Below are positions 41,301 to 50,127 of a stretch of 64,000 nucleotides of DNA, one piece after another; position 1 is the first letter of the stretch, and every line of letters begins with the position of its first letter. The notes beneath the pieces were generated by a model. It was not told where the DNA came from, ran no database searches, and worked only from the letters and a program-made list of their open reading frames with translations. The DNA is taken from contig NZ_RBAN01000007.1 of the NCBI RefSeq assembly GCF_003626655.1, forward strand, positions 124,001-188,000, written 5' to 3'. The stretch comes from Micromonospora costi (GTDB lineage Bacteria > Actinomycetota > Actinomycetes > Mycobacteriales > Micromonosporaceae). The translations under genes and the position numbers were made by a program.

Positions 41301-42533
41301 TCAGCCGCCGTCGGTGTTCTTCGGTTGGTTGGCCTTGACCCAGTCCGCCATCGTGTCGGCCGACATCGCCTGGTACATGGACAGGGCCTTCTCCCGGTCG
41401 GAGACCACCACCGACTCACCGTCGATCGTGTCGCTGCCCGAGTTCGGGCTGGTGACGAACGTCAGGTTGTCACCGCGCAGGCTGCGGAACTGCACCGCCA
41501 TGTCGACCAACGAGAACGTCCGGTCGACGGTCACGGCGTCGGTCACCGACTGGAGGAAGGCGTTCAGCTTCCTCGGGTTGCTGAGCGTGCCGCTGCTCGC
41601 CGCCTTGTCCAGCAGAGCGCGCAGGAACTCCTGCTGGTGGCGCATCCGGGCGAAGTCGCCGTCCGGGAACTGCTTGCGCTGCCGGATCCAGTCCAGCGCC
41701 TCGGCGCCATCCATGTGGTTCATGCCCTTAGTGAAGGTCCGGTAGGGCTTGTGGATGGACGTGATGGTCCGCTCGACGTTCAGGTCGACCCCGCCCAACG
41801 CGTCGGTGACCTGCTTGAAGCCGGCGAAGTCGATCGACATCACATGGTCCAGCCGGACGTCGGTGAAGCACTCGACGGTGCGTACCGCGAGCGGCAGCCC
41901 ACCGAAGGCGAAGGCCGCGTTGATCTTCGCCCGCCGGCCCGACCCGCAGTCGGCGCCGGCGCTCTCGGGAATCGGCACGTACAGGTCGCGCGGAATGGAG
42001 ACCAGGTAGGCCGACTGGTGGTCAGCCGGGATGTGCATCACGATGATCGTGTCGGCCCGCCACTTGCCGGCCTGGTCGACCGGGGCGTCCGGGTCCCGCG
42101 AATCGGTGCCGACCAGCAGGATGTTGAGCGCGCCCTCCACCGGCTTGGCCGGACGCCCGCCGGTGATCTCAGCGAACGGGTCGGTGCGGGCCAGGTCGTT
42201 GTCGAGGTTCCGCACGTAGAGCCAGGCGCCGACTCCGCCCAGAAGCGCGAGCACGAGCACCGCCACGCCGGCGACCAGGCCGATCCGGCCCCAGCGCGGC
42301 CGTGGACCGCGCCGGCCGGGCCCGCCGCCTCCGCCGGGACCGCCCGGCCCCGTGGGACCCGTCGGGCCGGCTGGCCCGCCGCCCAGCGGCTCCTCGTCGT
42401 ACGACGGGTAGCGGCGCGTGTCCGACGGTCGCGCACGCCCGGCGGCACCCCGGGCGGGGCCGGGAACCGACGCGCGCCCGGCGCTACGGTGCAGGTACGG
42501 GTGCGGGAGCTCGGCGGGGGAGGTCGCTGACAT
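41301..42533 (-). CDS. LytR-CpsA-Psr family cell-wall glycopolymer ligase, third of three
   Basis: A 410-residue LCP protein. The cytoplasmic tail (1-82) is rich in Gly/Pro with GPTGPTGPGGPGGGGGPG; a membrane helix (IGLVAGVAVLVLALLGGVGAW, about 84-104) leads to the catalytic domain: NILLVGTDSRDP, RADTIIVMHIPADH, VSIPRDLYVPIPE, MDGAEALDWIRQRKQFPDGD. A Cys pair (GADCGSG and TVECFTD) may form a disulfide. Upstream lies the nucleotide-sugar epimerase gene, so these wall-ligation genes sit beside precursor supply. The three LCPs are diverged enough to have different polymers. Confidence 0.9.
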   Translation of the reverse strand: MSATSPAELPHPYLHRSAGRASVPGPARGAAGRARPSDTRRYPSYDEEPLGGGPAGPTGPTGPGGPGGGGGPGRRGPRPRWGRIGLVAGVAVLVLALLGGVGAWLYVRNLDNDLARTDPFAEITGGRPAKPVEGALNILLVGTDSRDPDAPVDQAGKWRADTIIVMHIPADHQSAYLVSIPRDLYVPIPESAGADCGSGRRAKINAAFAFGGLPLAVRTVECFTDVRLDHVMSIDFAGFKQVTDALGGVDLNVERTITSIHKPYRTFTKGMNHMDGAEALDWIRQRKQFPDGDFARMRHQQEFLRALLDKAASSGTLSNPRKLNAFLQSVTDAVTVDRTFSLVDMAVQFRSLRGDNLTFVTSPNSGSDTIDGESVVVSDREKALSMYQAMSADTMADWVKANQPKNTDGG

Positions 42534-42634
42534 GTAACTCAGGGTACGTAGCCCCGGCCATGGTCGCCCTCAGGCGACGCCCAGGTTCCGCCGCGCGCGC
42601 CGCGGCAGGTGTGTACCTGCGCCGCGCGGCGTGC

Positions 42635-43612
42635 TCAGCCCAGTCGGTCGCGGAAGTAGTCGATCGTGCGGCGGAGCCCGTCCTCGGGCGCCACGACGGG
42701 CTCGTAGCCCAGCAGCTCCCGGGCCAGGGTCAGGTCGGGCCGCCGCATCTCGGGATCGTCCGCCGAGCGGGTGACGTACGTCACCTCGGAGCTGCTGCCG
42801 CAGAGCGACACGATCGTCTCGGCGAGCTGCCGCATGCTCATCTCGTGCTCGGTCCCGCAGTTGATGGGGCCGGTCTCGGTCGAGTCGAGCAGCAGCAGGA
42901 TGCCGCGGACCAGGTCCTCCACGTAGCAGATCGAGCGGGTCTGGCTGCCCGTGCCGTGCACCGTGAGGGGCGCGCCGCGCAGTGCCTGGGCGATGAAGGT
43001 GGGGATGGCGCGGCCGTCGTCCGGCCGCATCCGCGGGCCGTACGTGTTGAAGATCCGCACGATCGCGGCGTCCAGGCCGTGGCTGCGGTGGTAGGCCATG
43101 GTGGCCGCCTCGGAGAAGCGCTTGGCCTCGTCGTAGACGCTGCGGATCCCGATCGGGTTGACGTTGCCCCAGTACGTCTCGCGCTGCGGGTGCTCCTTCG
43201 GGTCCCCGTACGCCTCCGACGTGGAGGCCATGAGGAACCGGGCGCCGTCGTTGAGCGCGCGGTCGAGCAGGTGGAGAGTGGCCACCGAGCCGACCCGCAG
43301 GATCTGCACCGGAAGCTTCTCGAAGTCGGTGGGGCTCGCCGGGGAGGCCATGTGCAGGATCGCGTCGAACCGCTCGGCGAACGCCGGGTGGTGCGCCGGC
43401 AGCCCGTCGGAGATGTCCGCCTCGACCAGCGTGAAGGTCGGCGTGTCCAGCAGGTGCGCGACGTTCTCCTTCGACCCGGTGACGAAGTTGTCCACCGCGA
43501 CCACCGTGCAGCCCCGCGCGATCAGGGCGTCCACCAGATGCGACGGGACGAAGCCGGCACCGCCGGTGACGAGGATGCGATGACCGGAGCCGAAGCGGGG
43601 AGCGACCTTCAT
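42635..43612 (-). CDS. SDR family NAD-dependent epimerase (UDP-glucuronate decarboxylase-like)
   Basis: A 325-residue extended SDR enzyme. The NAD-binding motif reads ILVTGGAGFVPSH, with Pro where the third Gly is usual; the catalytic YxxxK is in SVYDEAKRFSEA, the Thr/Ser in MASTSEAYGDP, and RIFNTYGPRMRPDDGR marks the UDP-xylose synthase/decarboxylase group. It would make a nucleotide sugar for wall or capsule polymer. TAAGCT 7 nt before the ATG at 43612 supports a leaderless start. Neighbouring LCP genes fit a role in surface polymer assembly. Confidence 0.85.
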   Translation of the reverse strand: MKVAPRFGSGHRILVTGGAGFVPSHLVDALIARGCTVVAVDNFVTGSKENVAHLLDTPTFTLVEADISDGLPAHHPAFAERFDAILHMASPASPTDFEKLPVQILRVGSVATLHLLDRALNDGARFLMASTSEAYGDPKEHPQRETYWGNVNPIGIRSVYDEAKRFSEAATMAYHRSHGLDAAIVRIFNTYGPRMRPDDGRAIPTFIAQALRGAPLTVHGTGSQTRSICYVEDLVRGILLLLDSTETGPINCGTEHEMSMRQLAETIVSLCGSSSEVTYVTRSADDPEMRRPDLTLARELLGYEPVVAPEDGLRRTIDYFRDRLG

Positions 43613-43728
43613 GCCGGTCAGCTTACTCAGCGTGGTCGGCGTCCCGCCGGTCGGCCGCGAGAGCCGGCCCGCTCCCGACGCCGGTCGAACCGGTGCCGGG
43701 GACCGGCTCCGCCGCCGTGACGCGAACA

Positions 43729-43822
43729 GGCCCCCTCCGGCGTGCGGAGGGGGCCCGGTGGCTGTGCGGCGGGGGTGCCGCACAGCCCCGACCGCTGGGC
43801 GGCGCGGGTGCCGCCCAGCGGT
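43729..43822 (-). terminator. Three consecutive perfect hairpins after actP
   Basis: In 94 bp there are three stems: 43729-43739/43745-43755 (11 bp, GGCCCCCTCCG), 43760-43770/43777-43787 (11 bp, GGCTGTGCGGC) and 43791-43803/43810-43822 (13 bp, ACCGCTGGGCGGC). Loops are GCGTG, GGGGGT and GCGGGT. The block starts 3 nt past the actP stop. A triple terminator is the simple reading. Confidence 0.75.
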
Positions 43823-43825
43823 CGG

Positions 43826-45499
43826 TCAGTGTGCGCCGGCCCCCGTGAGGGAGCGCACCTCCAGCTCCGCGTACTTCGCGTCGTCACGCTCCCGGGAGAG
43901 GAGGGTGCCGACCCAGCCACAGAGGAACCCGAACGGGATGGAGATCAGGCCCGGGTTGGACAGCGGGAACCACTGCCAGTCGTGGTCGGGGAACATCGCG
44001 GTCGGCGCCCCGGAGACGACCGGCGAGAAGAACACCAGCACCACCGCGGCGAGCAGGCCACCGTAGATGGCCCAGACCGCGCCGGAGGTGTTGAACCGCT
44101 TCCAGAACAGGCTGTAGAGGATCGCCGGCAGGTTGCCGGACGCCGCCACCGCGAACGCGAGCGCCACGAGGAAGGCCACGTTCAGGCTCTGCGCGAAGAT
44201 GGACAGCGCGATCGAGATCGCGCCGATCACCAGCGCGGAGATCCGGGCGACGTTCACCTCCTGCCGCTCCGAGGCCTGCCCGTTCTTGAGCACGTTGGCG
44301 TAGAAGTCGTGCGCGAGGCTCGACGACGAGGCCAGCGTGAGACCGGCGACCACGGCGAGGATGGTGGCGAAGGCGACCGCTGCGATGACCGCGAGCAGTG
44401 TGGCTCCGCCCAGGTCGCCGCCGAGGAAGTCCACGCCGAGCGCCTCGGCGAGCTGTGGCGCCGCCGTGTTGCCGGCCTTGTCCTGGGCGGTGATCGCCTC
44501 GCCGCCCACCAGGGCCGCCGCGCCGAAGCCCAGGGCCAGGGTGAGCAGGTAGAAGGTGCCGATGATGCCGATCGCCCAGAGCACGCTCTTGCGGGCCGCC
44601 TTCGCGGTCGGGACCGTGTAGAAGCGGATCAGGATGTGCGGCAGGCCGGCCGTGCCGAGCACCAGCGCGATGCCCAGCGACAGCAGGTCCATCTTGTTGT
44701 AGAAGGTCTGCGTCGAGTTGCCGGCGACCTCGACGCCGTAGCGCAACCCCGGTTCGAGGAAAGCGGCGCCCTTGCCGGAGGACGACGCGGCGTCGCCGAG
44801 CAGCGAGGAGAGGTTGAACTTGTACTTGGCGAGCACCAGCACCGTCATGATCACGGCGCCGCCCATCAGCAGGAACGCCTTGACGATCTGGACGTAGGTG
44901 GTGCCCTTCATGCCACCCACCGTGACGTAGATGATCATCAGGGCGCCGACCATGATGATGGTGGCGACCTTCGCGGCGTCGGCGTCCATCCCGAGGAACG
45001 TGGTGCCCGGCCGGATTCCGAGCAGCAGCGCGACCAGCGCGCCGGCACCGACCATCTGCGCCAGCAGGTAGAAGATCGAGACGGTGATGGTGGAGACGGC
45101 CGCGGCCGTACGCACCGGACGCTGGCGCATGCGGAACGCCAGCACGTCGGCCATCGTGTAGCGGCCCGAGTTGCGCAGCAGCTCCGCGACGAGCAGCAGC
45201 GCCACGAGCCAGGCGACCAGGAAGCCGATCGAGTAGAGGAAGCCGTCGTAGCCGTACAGGGCGATGAGGCCGGCGATGCCGAGGAACGAGGCGGCCGACA
45301 TGTAGTCGCCACCGATCGCCATGCCGTTCTGGAAGCCGGAGAAGGAGCGGCCACCGGCGTAGAAGTCGGTGGCGGTCTTCGTCTGCCGGCTGGCCCACAC
45401 GGTGATCGCCAGCGTGATCGCCACGAAGATCAGGAAGAGCGTGATGGTGAGGTTGCGGGCGGTGGTGTCGCCCGCCTCAGCCGCGAGGACCGTGTTCAT
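43826..45499 (-). CDS. actP: Cation/acetate symporter ActP (sodium:solute symporter family)
   Basis: A 557-residue sodium:solute symporter with 13 hydrophobic segments. Diagnostic stretches are FYAGGRSFSGFQNGMAIGGD, SAASFLGIAGLIALYGYDG, GGMKGTTYVQIVKAFLLMGG and PHILIRFYTVPTAKAARKS. The family takes up acetate, pyruvate or related monocarboxylates with Na+ or H+. It overlaps the upstream DUF485 gene by 23 nt, the usual ActP/MctP partner arrangement. Three hairpins end the transcript. A second, more distant symporter is encoded at 50.1-51.8 kb. Confidence 0.9.
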   Translation of the reverse strand: MNTVLAAEAGDTTARNLTITLFLIFVAITLAITVWASRQTKTATDFYAGGRSFSGFQNGMAIGGDYMSAASFLGIAGLIALYGYDGFLYSIGFLVAWLVALLLVAELLRNSGRYTMADVLAFRMRQRPVRTAAAVSTITVSIFYLLAQMVGAGALVALLLGIRPGTTFLGMDADAAKVATIIMVGALMIIYVTVGGMKGTTYVQIVKAFLLMGGAVIMTVLVLAKYKFNLSSLLGDAASSSGKGAAFLEPGLRYGVEVAGNSTQTFYNKMDLLSLGIALVLGTAGLPHILIRFYTVPTAKAARKSVLWAIGIIGTFYLLTLALGFGAAALVGGEAITAQDKAGNTAAPQLAEALGVDFLGGDLGGATLLAVIAAVAFATILAVVAGLTLASSSSLAHDFYANVLKNGQASERQEVNVARISALVIGAISIALSIFAQSLNVAFLVALAFAVAASGNLPAILYSLFWKRFNTSGAVWAIYGGLLAAVVLVFFSPVVSGAPTAMFPDHDWQWFPLSNPGLISIPFGFLCGWVGTLLSRERDDAKYAELEVRSLTGAGAH

Positions 45500-45839
45500 G
45501 CGTCACCTCCCCCACCTCGGCGCGGATCCGGTCGGCGACCGGGTCGATCCGCCGGTCGGCGAACCGGGAGTAGAGCCAGGCGATCAGGAACGTGGACACG
45601 AACTGGAGCAGGCCGAAGATGAGCGCCACGTTGACGTTGCCGAAGAGCTTCGTGCCCATGAAGTCCCGTGCGTACGCGGACAGGATCACGTAGAGCGCGT
45701 ACCACAGGAAGAACGCGACGGTCATCGGGAAGACGAAGCCGCGCAGGGCGCGCCGCAACCCGGCGAACTCGTCCGACCGTTGTACGGCGAGGTACCGGTC
45801 CGGCGTGGACGCGGCCGGCGCGGGTGTGTCCGTGGACAT
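45477..45839 (-). CDS. DUF485 small membrane partner of ActP
   Basis: A 120-residue protein with two membrane helices (FPMTVAFFLWYALYVILSAY and NVALIFGLLQFVSTFLIAWL) and the conserved FMGTKLFGNVNV segment of DUF485 (YjcH). It is regularly encoded ahead of actP and is thought to support the symporter. The GDP... tail HEHGPRG overlaps the actP start. An imperfect CTGTG-N12-CACAG repeat lies just upstream of its ATG, near its ribosome site AAGGTGGTG. Confidence 0.88.
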   Translation of the reverse strand: MSTDTPAPAASTPDRYLAVQRSDEFAGLRRALRGFVFPMTVAFFLWYALYVILSAYARDFMGTKLFGNVNVALIFGLLQFVSTFLIAWLYSRFADRRIDPVADRIRAEVGEVTHEHGPRG

Positions 45840-46001
45840 CTGTGGATCACCACCTTCACAGGCGTCGGGGATTTTCGCGCACGGTAGAAAGCGCGCTCCC
45901 CGGCGGGGAAGGCCGAGATCGGCGCCGGTCGGCGGTTGCGCCGAACGGCGGGCTGGCTGCGCCGAGTGACTCAGGTCACTTCGCCGAGCGGTCGGTGGTG
46001 C

Positions 46002-46532
46002 TCACACCAACTCGCGGTAACGGCCCCGGTAGTGCAGCAGCGGCCCGGACTCGTCGACGAGGTCGACCGTCTCGATGATCGCCTCGACGAGCAGCGCCCA
46101 GCCGTACTCCCGGGCGGTGTCCAGCCGGCAGCCGGCCCAGCCGCCGGCGTCGGCCGGCACCGGCCCGTACGGCGTGTCGGTCCAGGTGCCGGTGGCGAAG
46201 AGCCCGCCGGGCGACGGGAACAACCCGGCGAACCGGTCGGCGAGCTGGCGGTGTGTGGGCGCCAGTGGCGCCACCGCGAACCGCCCCGCGGCCTCGGCCG
46301 CCGCCCACAGGTCGGACTCCGGGTCGATGAGGCCGAGAAGCCGGTCCGGCTCGCCCTCGGCGACGAGCGTGGAGGACACCGTCAGCCCGGCCGGCCCGGG
46401 CGCCGTCCAGAGTGTCACCGGCGATGCCAGCCGGCCCCGCAGCCGACGCGCGGGCGAGCGTTGACCGGCCGGCACGGCGAACGGGTCGACGTGGTGGATC
46501 TCTGCGCCCGGCTCATGATTCACGTGAAACAT
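46002..46532 (-). CDS. Flavin reductase-like (FMN-binding split-barrel) protein
   Basis: A 176-residue protein. The conserved core is LRGRLASPVTLWTAPGPAGLTVSS, then FAVAPLAPTHRQLADRFAGLF and EYGWALLVEAIIE, as in flavin reductase domain proteins that reduce FMN for partner oxygenases or act as flavin-linked reductases. The usual GDH motif is replaced here (GRYREL), so the activity is uncertain. Its opening MFHVNHEP is dictated by a parS-like DNA sequence covering the first six codons. Its start is 18 nt after the stop of the hydrolase upstream, so they may share a transcript. Confidence 0.72.
   Translation of the reverse strand: MFHVNHEPGAEIHHVDPFAVPAGQRSPARRLRGRLASPVTLWTAPGPAGLTVSSTLVAEGEPDRLLGLIDPESDLWAAAEAAGRFAVAPLAPTHRQLADRFAGLFPSPGGLFATGTWTDTPYGPVPADAGGWAGCRLDTAREYGWALLVEAIIETVDLVDESGPLLHYRGRYRELV
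46516..46531. promoter_or_regulatory. parS-like centromere site (ParB-binding sequence, 15 of 16 matches)
   Basis: TGATTCACGTGAAACA at 46516-46531 matches the bacterial parS consensus TGTTTCACGTGAAACA at all but the third base. It lies over codons 1-6 of the flavin reductase gene. parS sites are bound by ParB to organise the chromosome near the replication origin. I see no other copy in the window. Confidence 0.6.
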
Positions 46533-46550
46533 TGTGCCCGCGCGCCGGGC

Positions 46551-47414
46551 TCACCGAGCGGCGGACGCGAAGCCGCGGACCAACGAGGCGACCTCGTCGG
46601 CCCGGGTGTCCAGCACGAAGTGCCCGCCGTCCAGGACGTACACCTCGGCCTCCGGAACGTCCGAGCGGTACGCCTCCGCCTCCGCCACCTCGAACGACGT
46701 GTCGTAGCGGCCCCACACGACGAGCAGCCGCGGCCGGTTCCGGCGCAGCCACTCCTGCCACCGGGCATAGGACGCCACGTTGGTCCGGTAGTCATAGAAG
46801 AGGTCGAGTTGGATCTCGGCCTGCCCGGGGCGGCTGAGGAAGGCGTGCTCGTCGGTCCAGAGGTCCGGGTCGTACCGCTCCGGGTCCGGGTCGGTGCCGA
46901 TGTGCCGGGTACGCGCCGCGTCGAGGGACAGGAAGTTCTCCCGTACGGCCGCCTCGTGCCCCGCCCGGTCCCGCCAGTACTCCCGCCGGCTGTCCCACAG
47001 CGGGCTCAGGCCGACCTCGTGCGCCACCGCGTTCTGCACCACGAGGCCGGTGATCCGGCCCGGGTCGGCCAGCGCCATCCGGAAGCCGACCGGGCCGCCG
47101 TAGTCCTGCACGTACAGCAGATGGCGCTCGACGCCGATGGCGGTCGCGAAGCGTGCCATCACCTCGGCGATCCGATCGAAGGTGTATGCGAAGCGGCCCG
47201 GATCGGGGGCGTCGCTGTGCCCGAATCCCGGGTAGTCGGGCGCCACCAACCGGAACCGGTCGGCGAGCCGTTCGAGCAGTGGCTCGAACATCCGGGACGA
47301 GGACGGGAAGCCGTGCAGGAGCAGCAGGACGGGTGCGTCCGGTGGGCCGGCCTCGCGGTAGAAGATGGACAGCCCGTCGACCTTCGCGGTGCGGTAGCGG
47401 GTCTGCACGCTCAT
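46551..47414 (-). CDS. Alpha/beta hydrolase with Asp nucleophile (haloalkane dehalogenase/epoxide hydrolase-like)
   Basis: A 287-residue hydrolase. LLLHGFPSSSRMF gives the oxyanion site, VQDYGGPVGFRMAL the nucleophile elbow with Asp in place of Ser, VVWGRYDTSFEVAE the acid and DGGHFVLDTRADE the catalytic His. An Asp nucleophile points to dehalogenase or epoxide hydrolase chemistry through an ester intermediate. Cap-domain halide-binding Trp residues cannot be assigned with confidence. CAGGAGC 6-7 nt before ATG 47414 sets the start; TACGGT further upstream may be its promoter. Confidence 0.85.
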   Translation of the reverse strand: MSVQTRYRTAKVDGLSIFYREAGPPDAPVLLLLHGFPSSSRMFEPLLERLADRFRLVAPDYPGFGHSDAPDPGRFAYTFDRIAEVMARFATAIGVERHLLYVQDYGGPVGFRMALADPGRITGLVVQNAVAHEVGLSPLWDSRREYWRDRAGHEAAVRENFLSLDAARTRHIGTDPDPERYDPDLWTDEHAFLSRPGQAEIQLDLFYDYRTNVASYARWQEWLRRNRPRLLVVWGRYDTSFEVAEAEAYRSDVPEAEVYVLDGGHFVLDTRADEVASLVRGFASAAR

Positions 47415-47518
47415 GGCGGCTGCTCCTGTTCACGGCTCACCGCACCGTAGCGACCGGCCGGGAGGCCGCGCTGGTGTTCGCCACGAACACCGCCGGATCG
47501 GGTGCCCGGCCGGGTCCC

Positions 47519-47545
47519 GACCGGCCCCGGAAAACGGGGCCGGTC
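47519..47545 (-). terminator. Terminator hairpin after the ABC exporter operon
   Basis: GACCGGCCCCG (47519-47529) and CGGGGCCGGTC (47535-47545) pair perfectly around GAAAA, 27 nt past the permease stop on the minus strand. The remainder of 47415-47572 shows nothing else. Confidence 0.75.
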
Positions 47546-47572
47546 GACGGGACGCGGGACCGGAACCCGGCG

Positions 47573-49267
47573 TCAGCGGCGCGGTGTCACCGTGGCCAGC
47601 AGCTCCGGCTGCCGCCGGTCCAGCACGTCACCGGCCAGGTAGCTGCCGAGCAGCGCCGCGCCCAGCCCGTACGCCACTCCGAAGGGCAGGGCCAACCAGA
47701 GCCAGACGTCACCGAGCAGCGCGGCGGCCACCACGACCGGTACGCCGGCCACCGTGGAGGCGAGCATCGCCACCAGGCTGAAGGCGCTCTTCGCGACCCC
47801 GGCGCCGCTGTTCAGCGCGAACGGGTTGCTCGTCTCGGGCAGCGAGTACGCCCCGAGCACCGAGACGAACCCGATCACGGCGAGCCCGGCCCCGTACGCG
47901 GCCGCCAGGCTGCCGGCCGCCATGGCGATCCACCCCGGCTCGCCGAGGACCAGCGGGATCGCCACGGCGACCACCGCCAGCATGGGCAGCACGTACGCGG
48001 AGAACGCGGCGAAGCGGGCGCGCAGCTCCAACCGCCCGGGCACGTCGGCCACCACGTGCGCCGCGTACGCGCTCCCGTCGAAGCCGAACTGGTTGGCCAG
48101 GGTGATCGAGGCGAGCACACCGACGAAGACCATCGAGAGGCTGAGCAGCACCGGCGAGGCGCCGCCACCGCCGGCGACCAGGCCCCGCTCCTCGTCGAGG
48201 GTGAAACCCGTGCCACCGATGTTGACCATGGCCGGTACGAAGATGCCGACCACGGCGATCGTGATCAGGTTGGCCCGCCGCCGGGCGTCACGCCACCAGT
48301 AGCGGCACTCCCGGGCAACCAGCGCGCCGAACCGGCCCCGCCGGGCCCAGCCGGCCGCCCGCGGGAAGAGTTGGGCCACTGCGCCACCGGCGACGCCGCG
48401 GGTCGTCGGCGCCGGGCCCGCGGTCGCCGCGCCGAGCATCGCGGACTCCAGCGACCGCGACCACCACAGCAGCAGCGCGCCGAGCGCGAGCGCGGTGATA
48501 AGCAGCTTGACGGGGGCCGCCCAGGCCCTGCCCTGCGCCACGTCGATGGCGGCCGTCCAGGGCGCACCGAGCGGCGTCCACCCGACCACCTCGGCGACGC
48601 CGGTCAGCCGCGTCCAGTCGGTCTCCCGGATCGCGGCGAGCCCGAAGATCTGGAGCGGGCCGATCAGCGCGGCGGCCACGGCCAGCAGCACCGCGGCCAG
48701 GTCACGCACCCGCCGGGACCGGAGCATGGTGGCGAAGGCGCTGGTCACGGCCCGGCTCGCCGCCACGCAGAGCAGCAGGCCGGCGAGCACGCCGACGACG
48801 GCGACCAGGCCGGCCGACCAGCCGCCGAGCACCCACGCGGTCACCACCAGACCGGCGGTCGCGACCAGCACGGCGATCACCGGCACGCTGACGAGGGCGG
48901 CCGCGAAGAGCCCGGTGACCAGGGTGCGACGGGGCAGCGGGAGCAGGGCGAACCGCGCCGGGTCGAGCGTCTCGTCCACCCCGAAGAAGACCAGCGGCAA
49001 CAGGAGCCAGCCGATCACCAGCACCCCGCCGCCGAAGGCGGCGACCATCAGCGCGTAGCGGTCGTCGTCGGCCAGGCCCGGAGCGGCGAAGAGGAAGAAC
49101 CCGCTGGCCGCCAGCCAGAACCCGAACACCGCGCCGACCACGAAGAGCGCGATCCGCCAGCCCTGGCCGCGGAAGTTGTTGCCCATCACCCGCAGCTTCA
49201 GCCGGACGAAGTGGCGCGCCGAGACCCGGCGGGCCGGTGCGGCCGGCTCGGTCAGTTTGACAGCCAC
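47573..49267 (-). CDS. ABC transporter permease (ABC-2-like, 12-segment)
   Basis: A 564-residue membrane protein with about 12 hydrophobic segments in two halves, each with a cytoplasmic loop (LLPLPRRTLVTGLF and RFGALVARECRYWWRDARRR) like those of actinobacterial ABC-2 exporters. It overlaps the ATPase gene upstream by 16 nt, so the two encode one transporter. Substrate unknown; comparable systems export lipids, antibiotics or peptides, or give drug tolerance. It lacks the small six-segment ABC2 form, being a fused double-length permease. Confidence 0.82.
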   Translation of the reverse strand: MAVKLTEPAAPARRVSARHFVRLKLRVMGNNFRGQGWRIALFVVGAVFGFWLAASGFFLFAAPGLADDDRYALMVAAFGGGVLVIGWLLLPLVFFGVDETLDPARFALLPLPRRTLVTGLFAAALVSVPVIAVLVATAGLVVTAWVLGGWSAGLVAVVGVLAGLLLCVAASRAVTSAFATMLRSRRVRDLAAVLLAVAAALIGPLQIFGLAAIRETDWTRLTGVAEVVGWTPLGAPWTAAIDVAQGRAWAAPVKLLITALALGALLLWWSRSLESAMLGAATAGPAPTTRGVAGGAVAQLFPRAAGWARRGRFGALVARECRYWWRDARRRANLITIAVVGIFVPAMVNIGGTGFTLDEERGLVAGGGGASPVLLSLSMVFVGVLASITLANQFGFDGSAYAAHVVADVPGRLELRARFAAFSAYVLPMLAVVAVAIPLVLGEPGWIAMAAGSLAAAYGAGLAVIGFVSVLGAYSLPETSNPFALNSGAGVAKSAFSLVAMLASTVAGVPVVVAAALLGDVWLWLALPFGVAYGLGAALLGSYLAGDVLDRRQPELLATVTPRR

Positions 49268-50016
49268 GCCAGCTCCTCCCCGGTCGCCGTCCGCCCGCCG
49301 ACCACCTCGACGAAGACGTCCTCCAGCGAGCGCTTCCCGCGGACCTCGTCGATCGTGCCGACCCGCTTGATGGTGCCCTCGGCGAGGATCGCCACGTGCG
49401 AGCAGAGCCGCTCGACGACCTCCATGACGTGACTGGAGAAGACCACGGTGCCGCCGCTCGAGACGTACCGGTGGAGGATGTCGCGGATCAGCGCCGCGGA
49501 GACCGGGTCGACCGCCTCGAACGGCTCGTCGAGCACCAGCAGCCGCGGCCCGTGCAGCAGCGCGCAGGCGAGGCCGATCTTCTTCTTCATGCCGGCCGAG
49601 TAGTCGACGACCAGGGTGCGGCCGGCGTCGCCGAGCGCCAGCACGTCGAGCAGCTCGGCGGCCCGCTGGTCGACCACCGCCGGGTCCATGCCGCGCAGCA
49701 GACCGTGGTACGCCAGCAGCTCCGCGCCGCTGAGCCGGTCGAACAGGCGCACCCCGTCGGGCATCACGCCGAGCAGCCGCTTCGCGCCGACCGGGTCGCC
49801 CCAGACGTCGTGCCCGAGGACCCAGGCGCGACCGGCGTTCGGGCGGAGCAACCCGACCGCCATGGAGAGCGTGGTGGTCTTGCCGGCGCCGTTCGGGCCG
49901 AGCAGGCCGTAGAAGGAGCCGGCGGGGACGTCCAGGTCGACGCCGGCCACCGCGACCTTGCCGTCGAACTGCTTCGCGAGGCCACGCAACGCCAGCGCCG
50001 GGTGCTCACCAGTCAT
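49252..50016 (-). CDS. ABC transporter ATP-binding protein
   Basis: A 254-residue ATPase. Walker A is GLLGPNGAGKTTTLSMAVG (about 37-55), the Q-loop region GVMPDGVRLFDRLS has Met/Pro where Q-loops usually carry Gln, the signature is VVDYSAGMKKKIGLACALL (about 140), Walker B LLVLDEPFEAVD and the H-loop VVFSSHVMEVVE. The signature SAGM instead of SGGQ is a usual variant of this exporter group. TACGGT 7 nt before ATG 50016 suggests a leaderless mRNA. Forms one exporter with the overlapping permease gene. Confidence 0.92.
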   Translation of the reverse strand: MTGEHPALALRGLAKQFDGKVAVAGVDLDVPAGSFYGLLGPNGAGKTTTLSMAVGLLRPNAGRAWVLGHDVWGDPVGAKRLLGVMPDGVRLFDRLSGAELLAYHGLLRGMDPAVVDQRAAELLDVLALGDAGRTLVVDYSAGMKKKIGLACALLHGPRLLVLDEPFEAVDPVSAALIRDILHRYVSSGGTVVFSSHVMEVVERLCSHVAILAEGTIKRVGTIDEVRGKRSLEDVFVEVVGGRTATGEELAWLSN

Positions 50017-50127
50017 GGCTCCGACCGTATCGGGCCGGGACCATCGACGAATCCGCTCGCGGAATGATCTCCGGTCATCCCCGCGACGTACCCGTCGTGC
50101 CGCCGCGTCACCCCTGCGCCGTGCCGG

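Noticed and set aside
38904-42530. A plus-strand open frame of about 1200 codons
   Set aside because: Antisense to three LCP genes with clear motifs; composition typical of shadow frames.
43729-43822. CRISPR-like array of evenly spaced repeats
   Set aside because: The stems differ in sequence from one another and there are no spacers; they are separate hairpins.
46440-46535. An E-box-like CACGTG as a regulator site
   Set aside because: The full 16-bp match to parS explains the sequence better.
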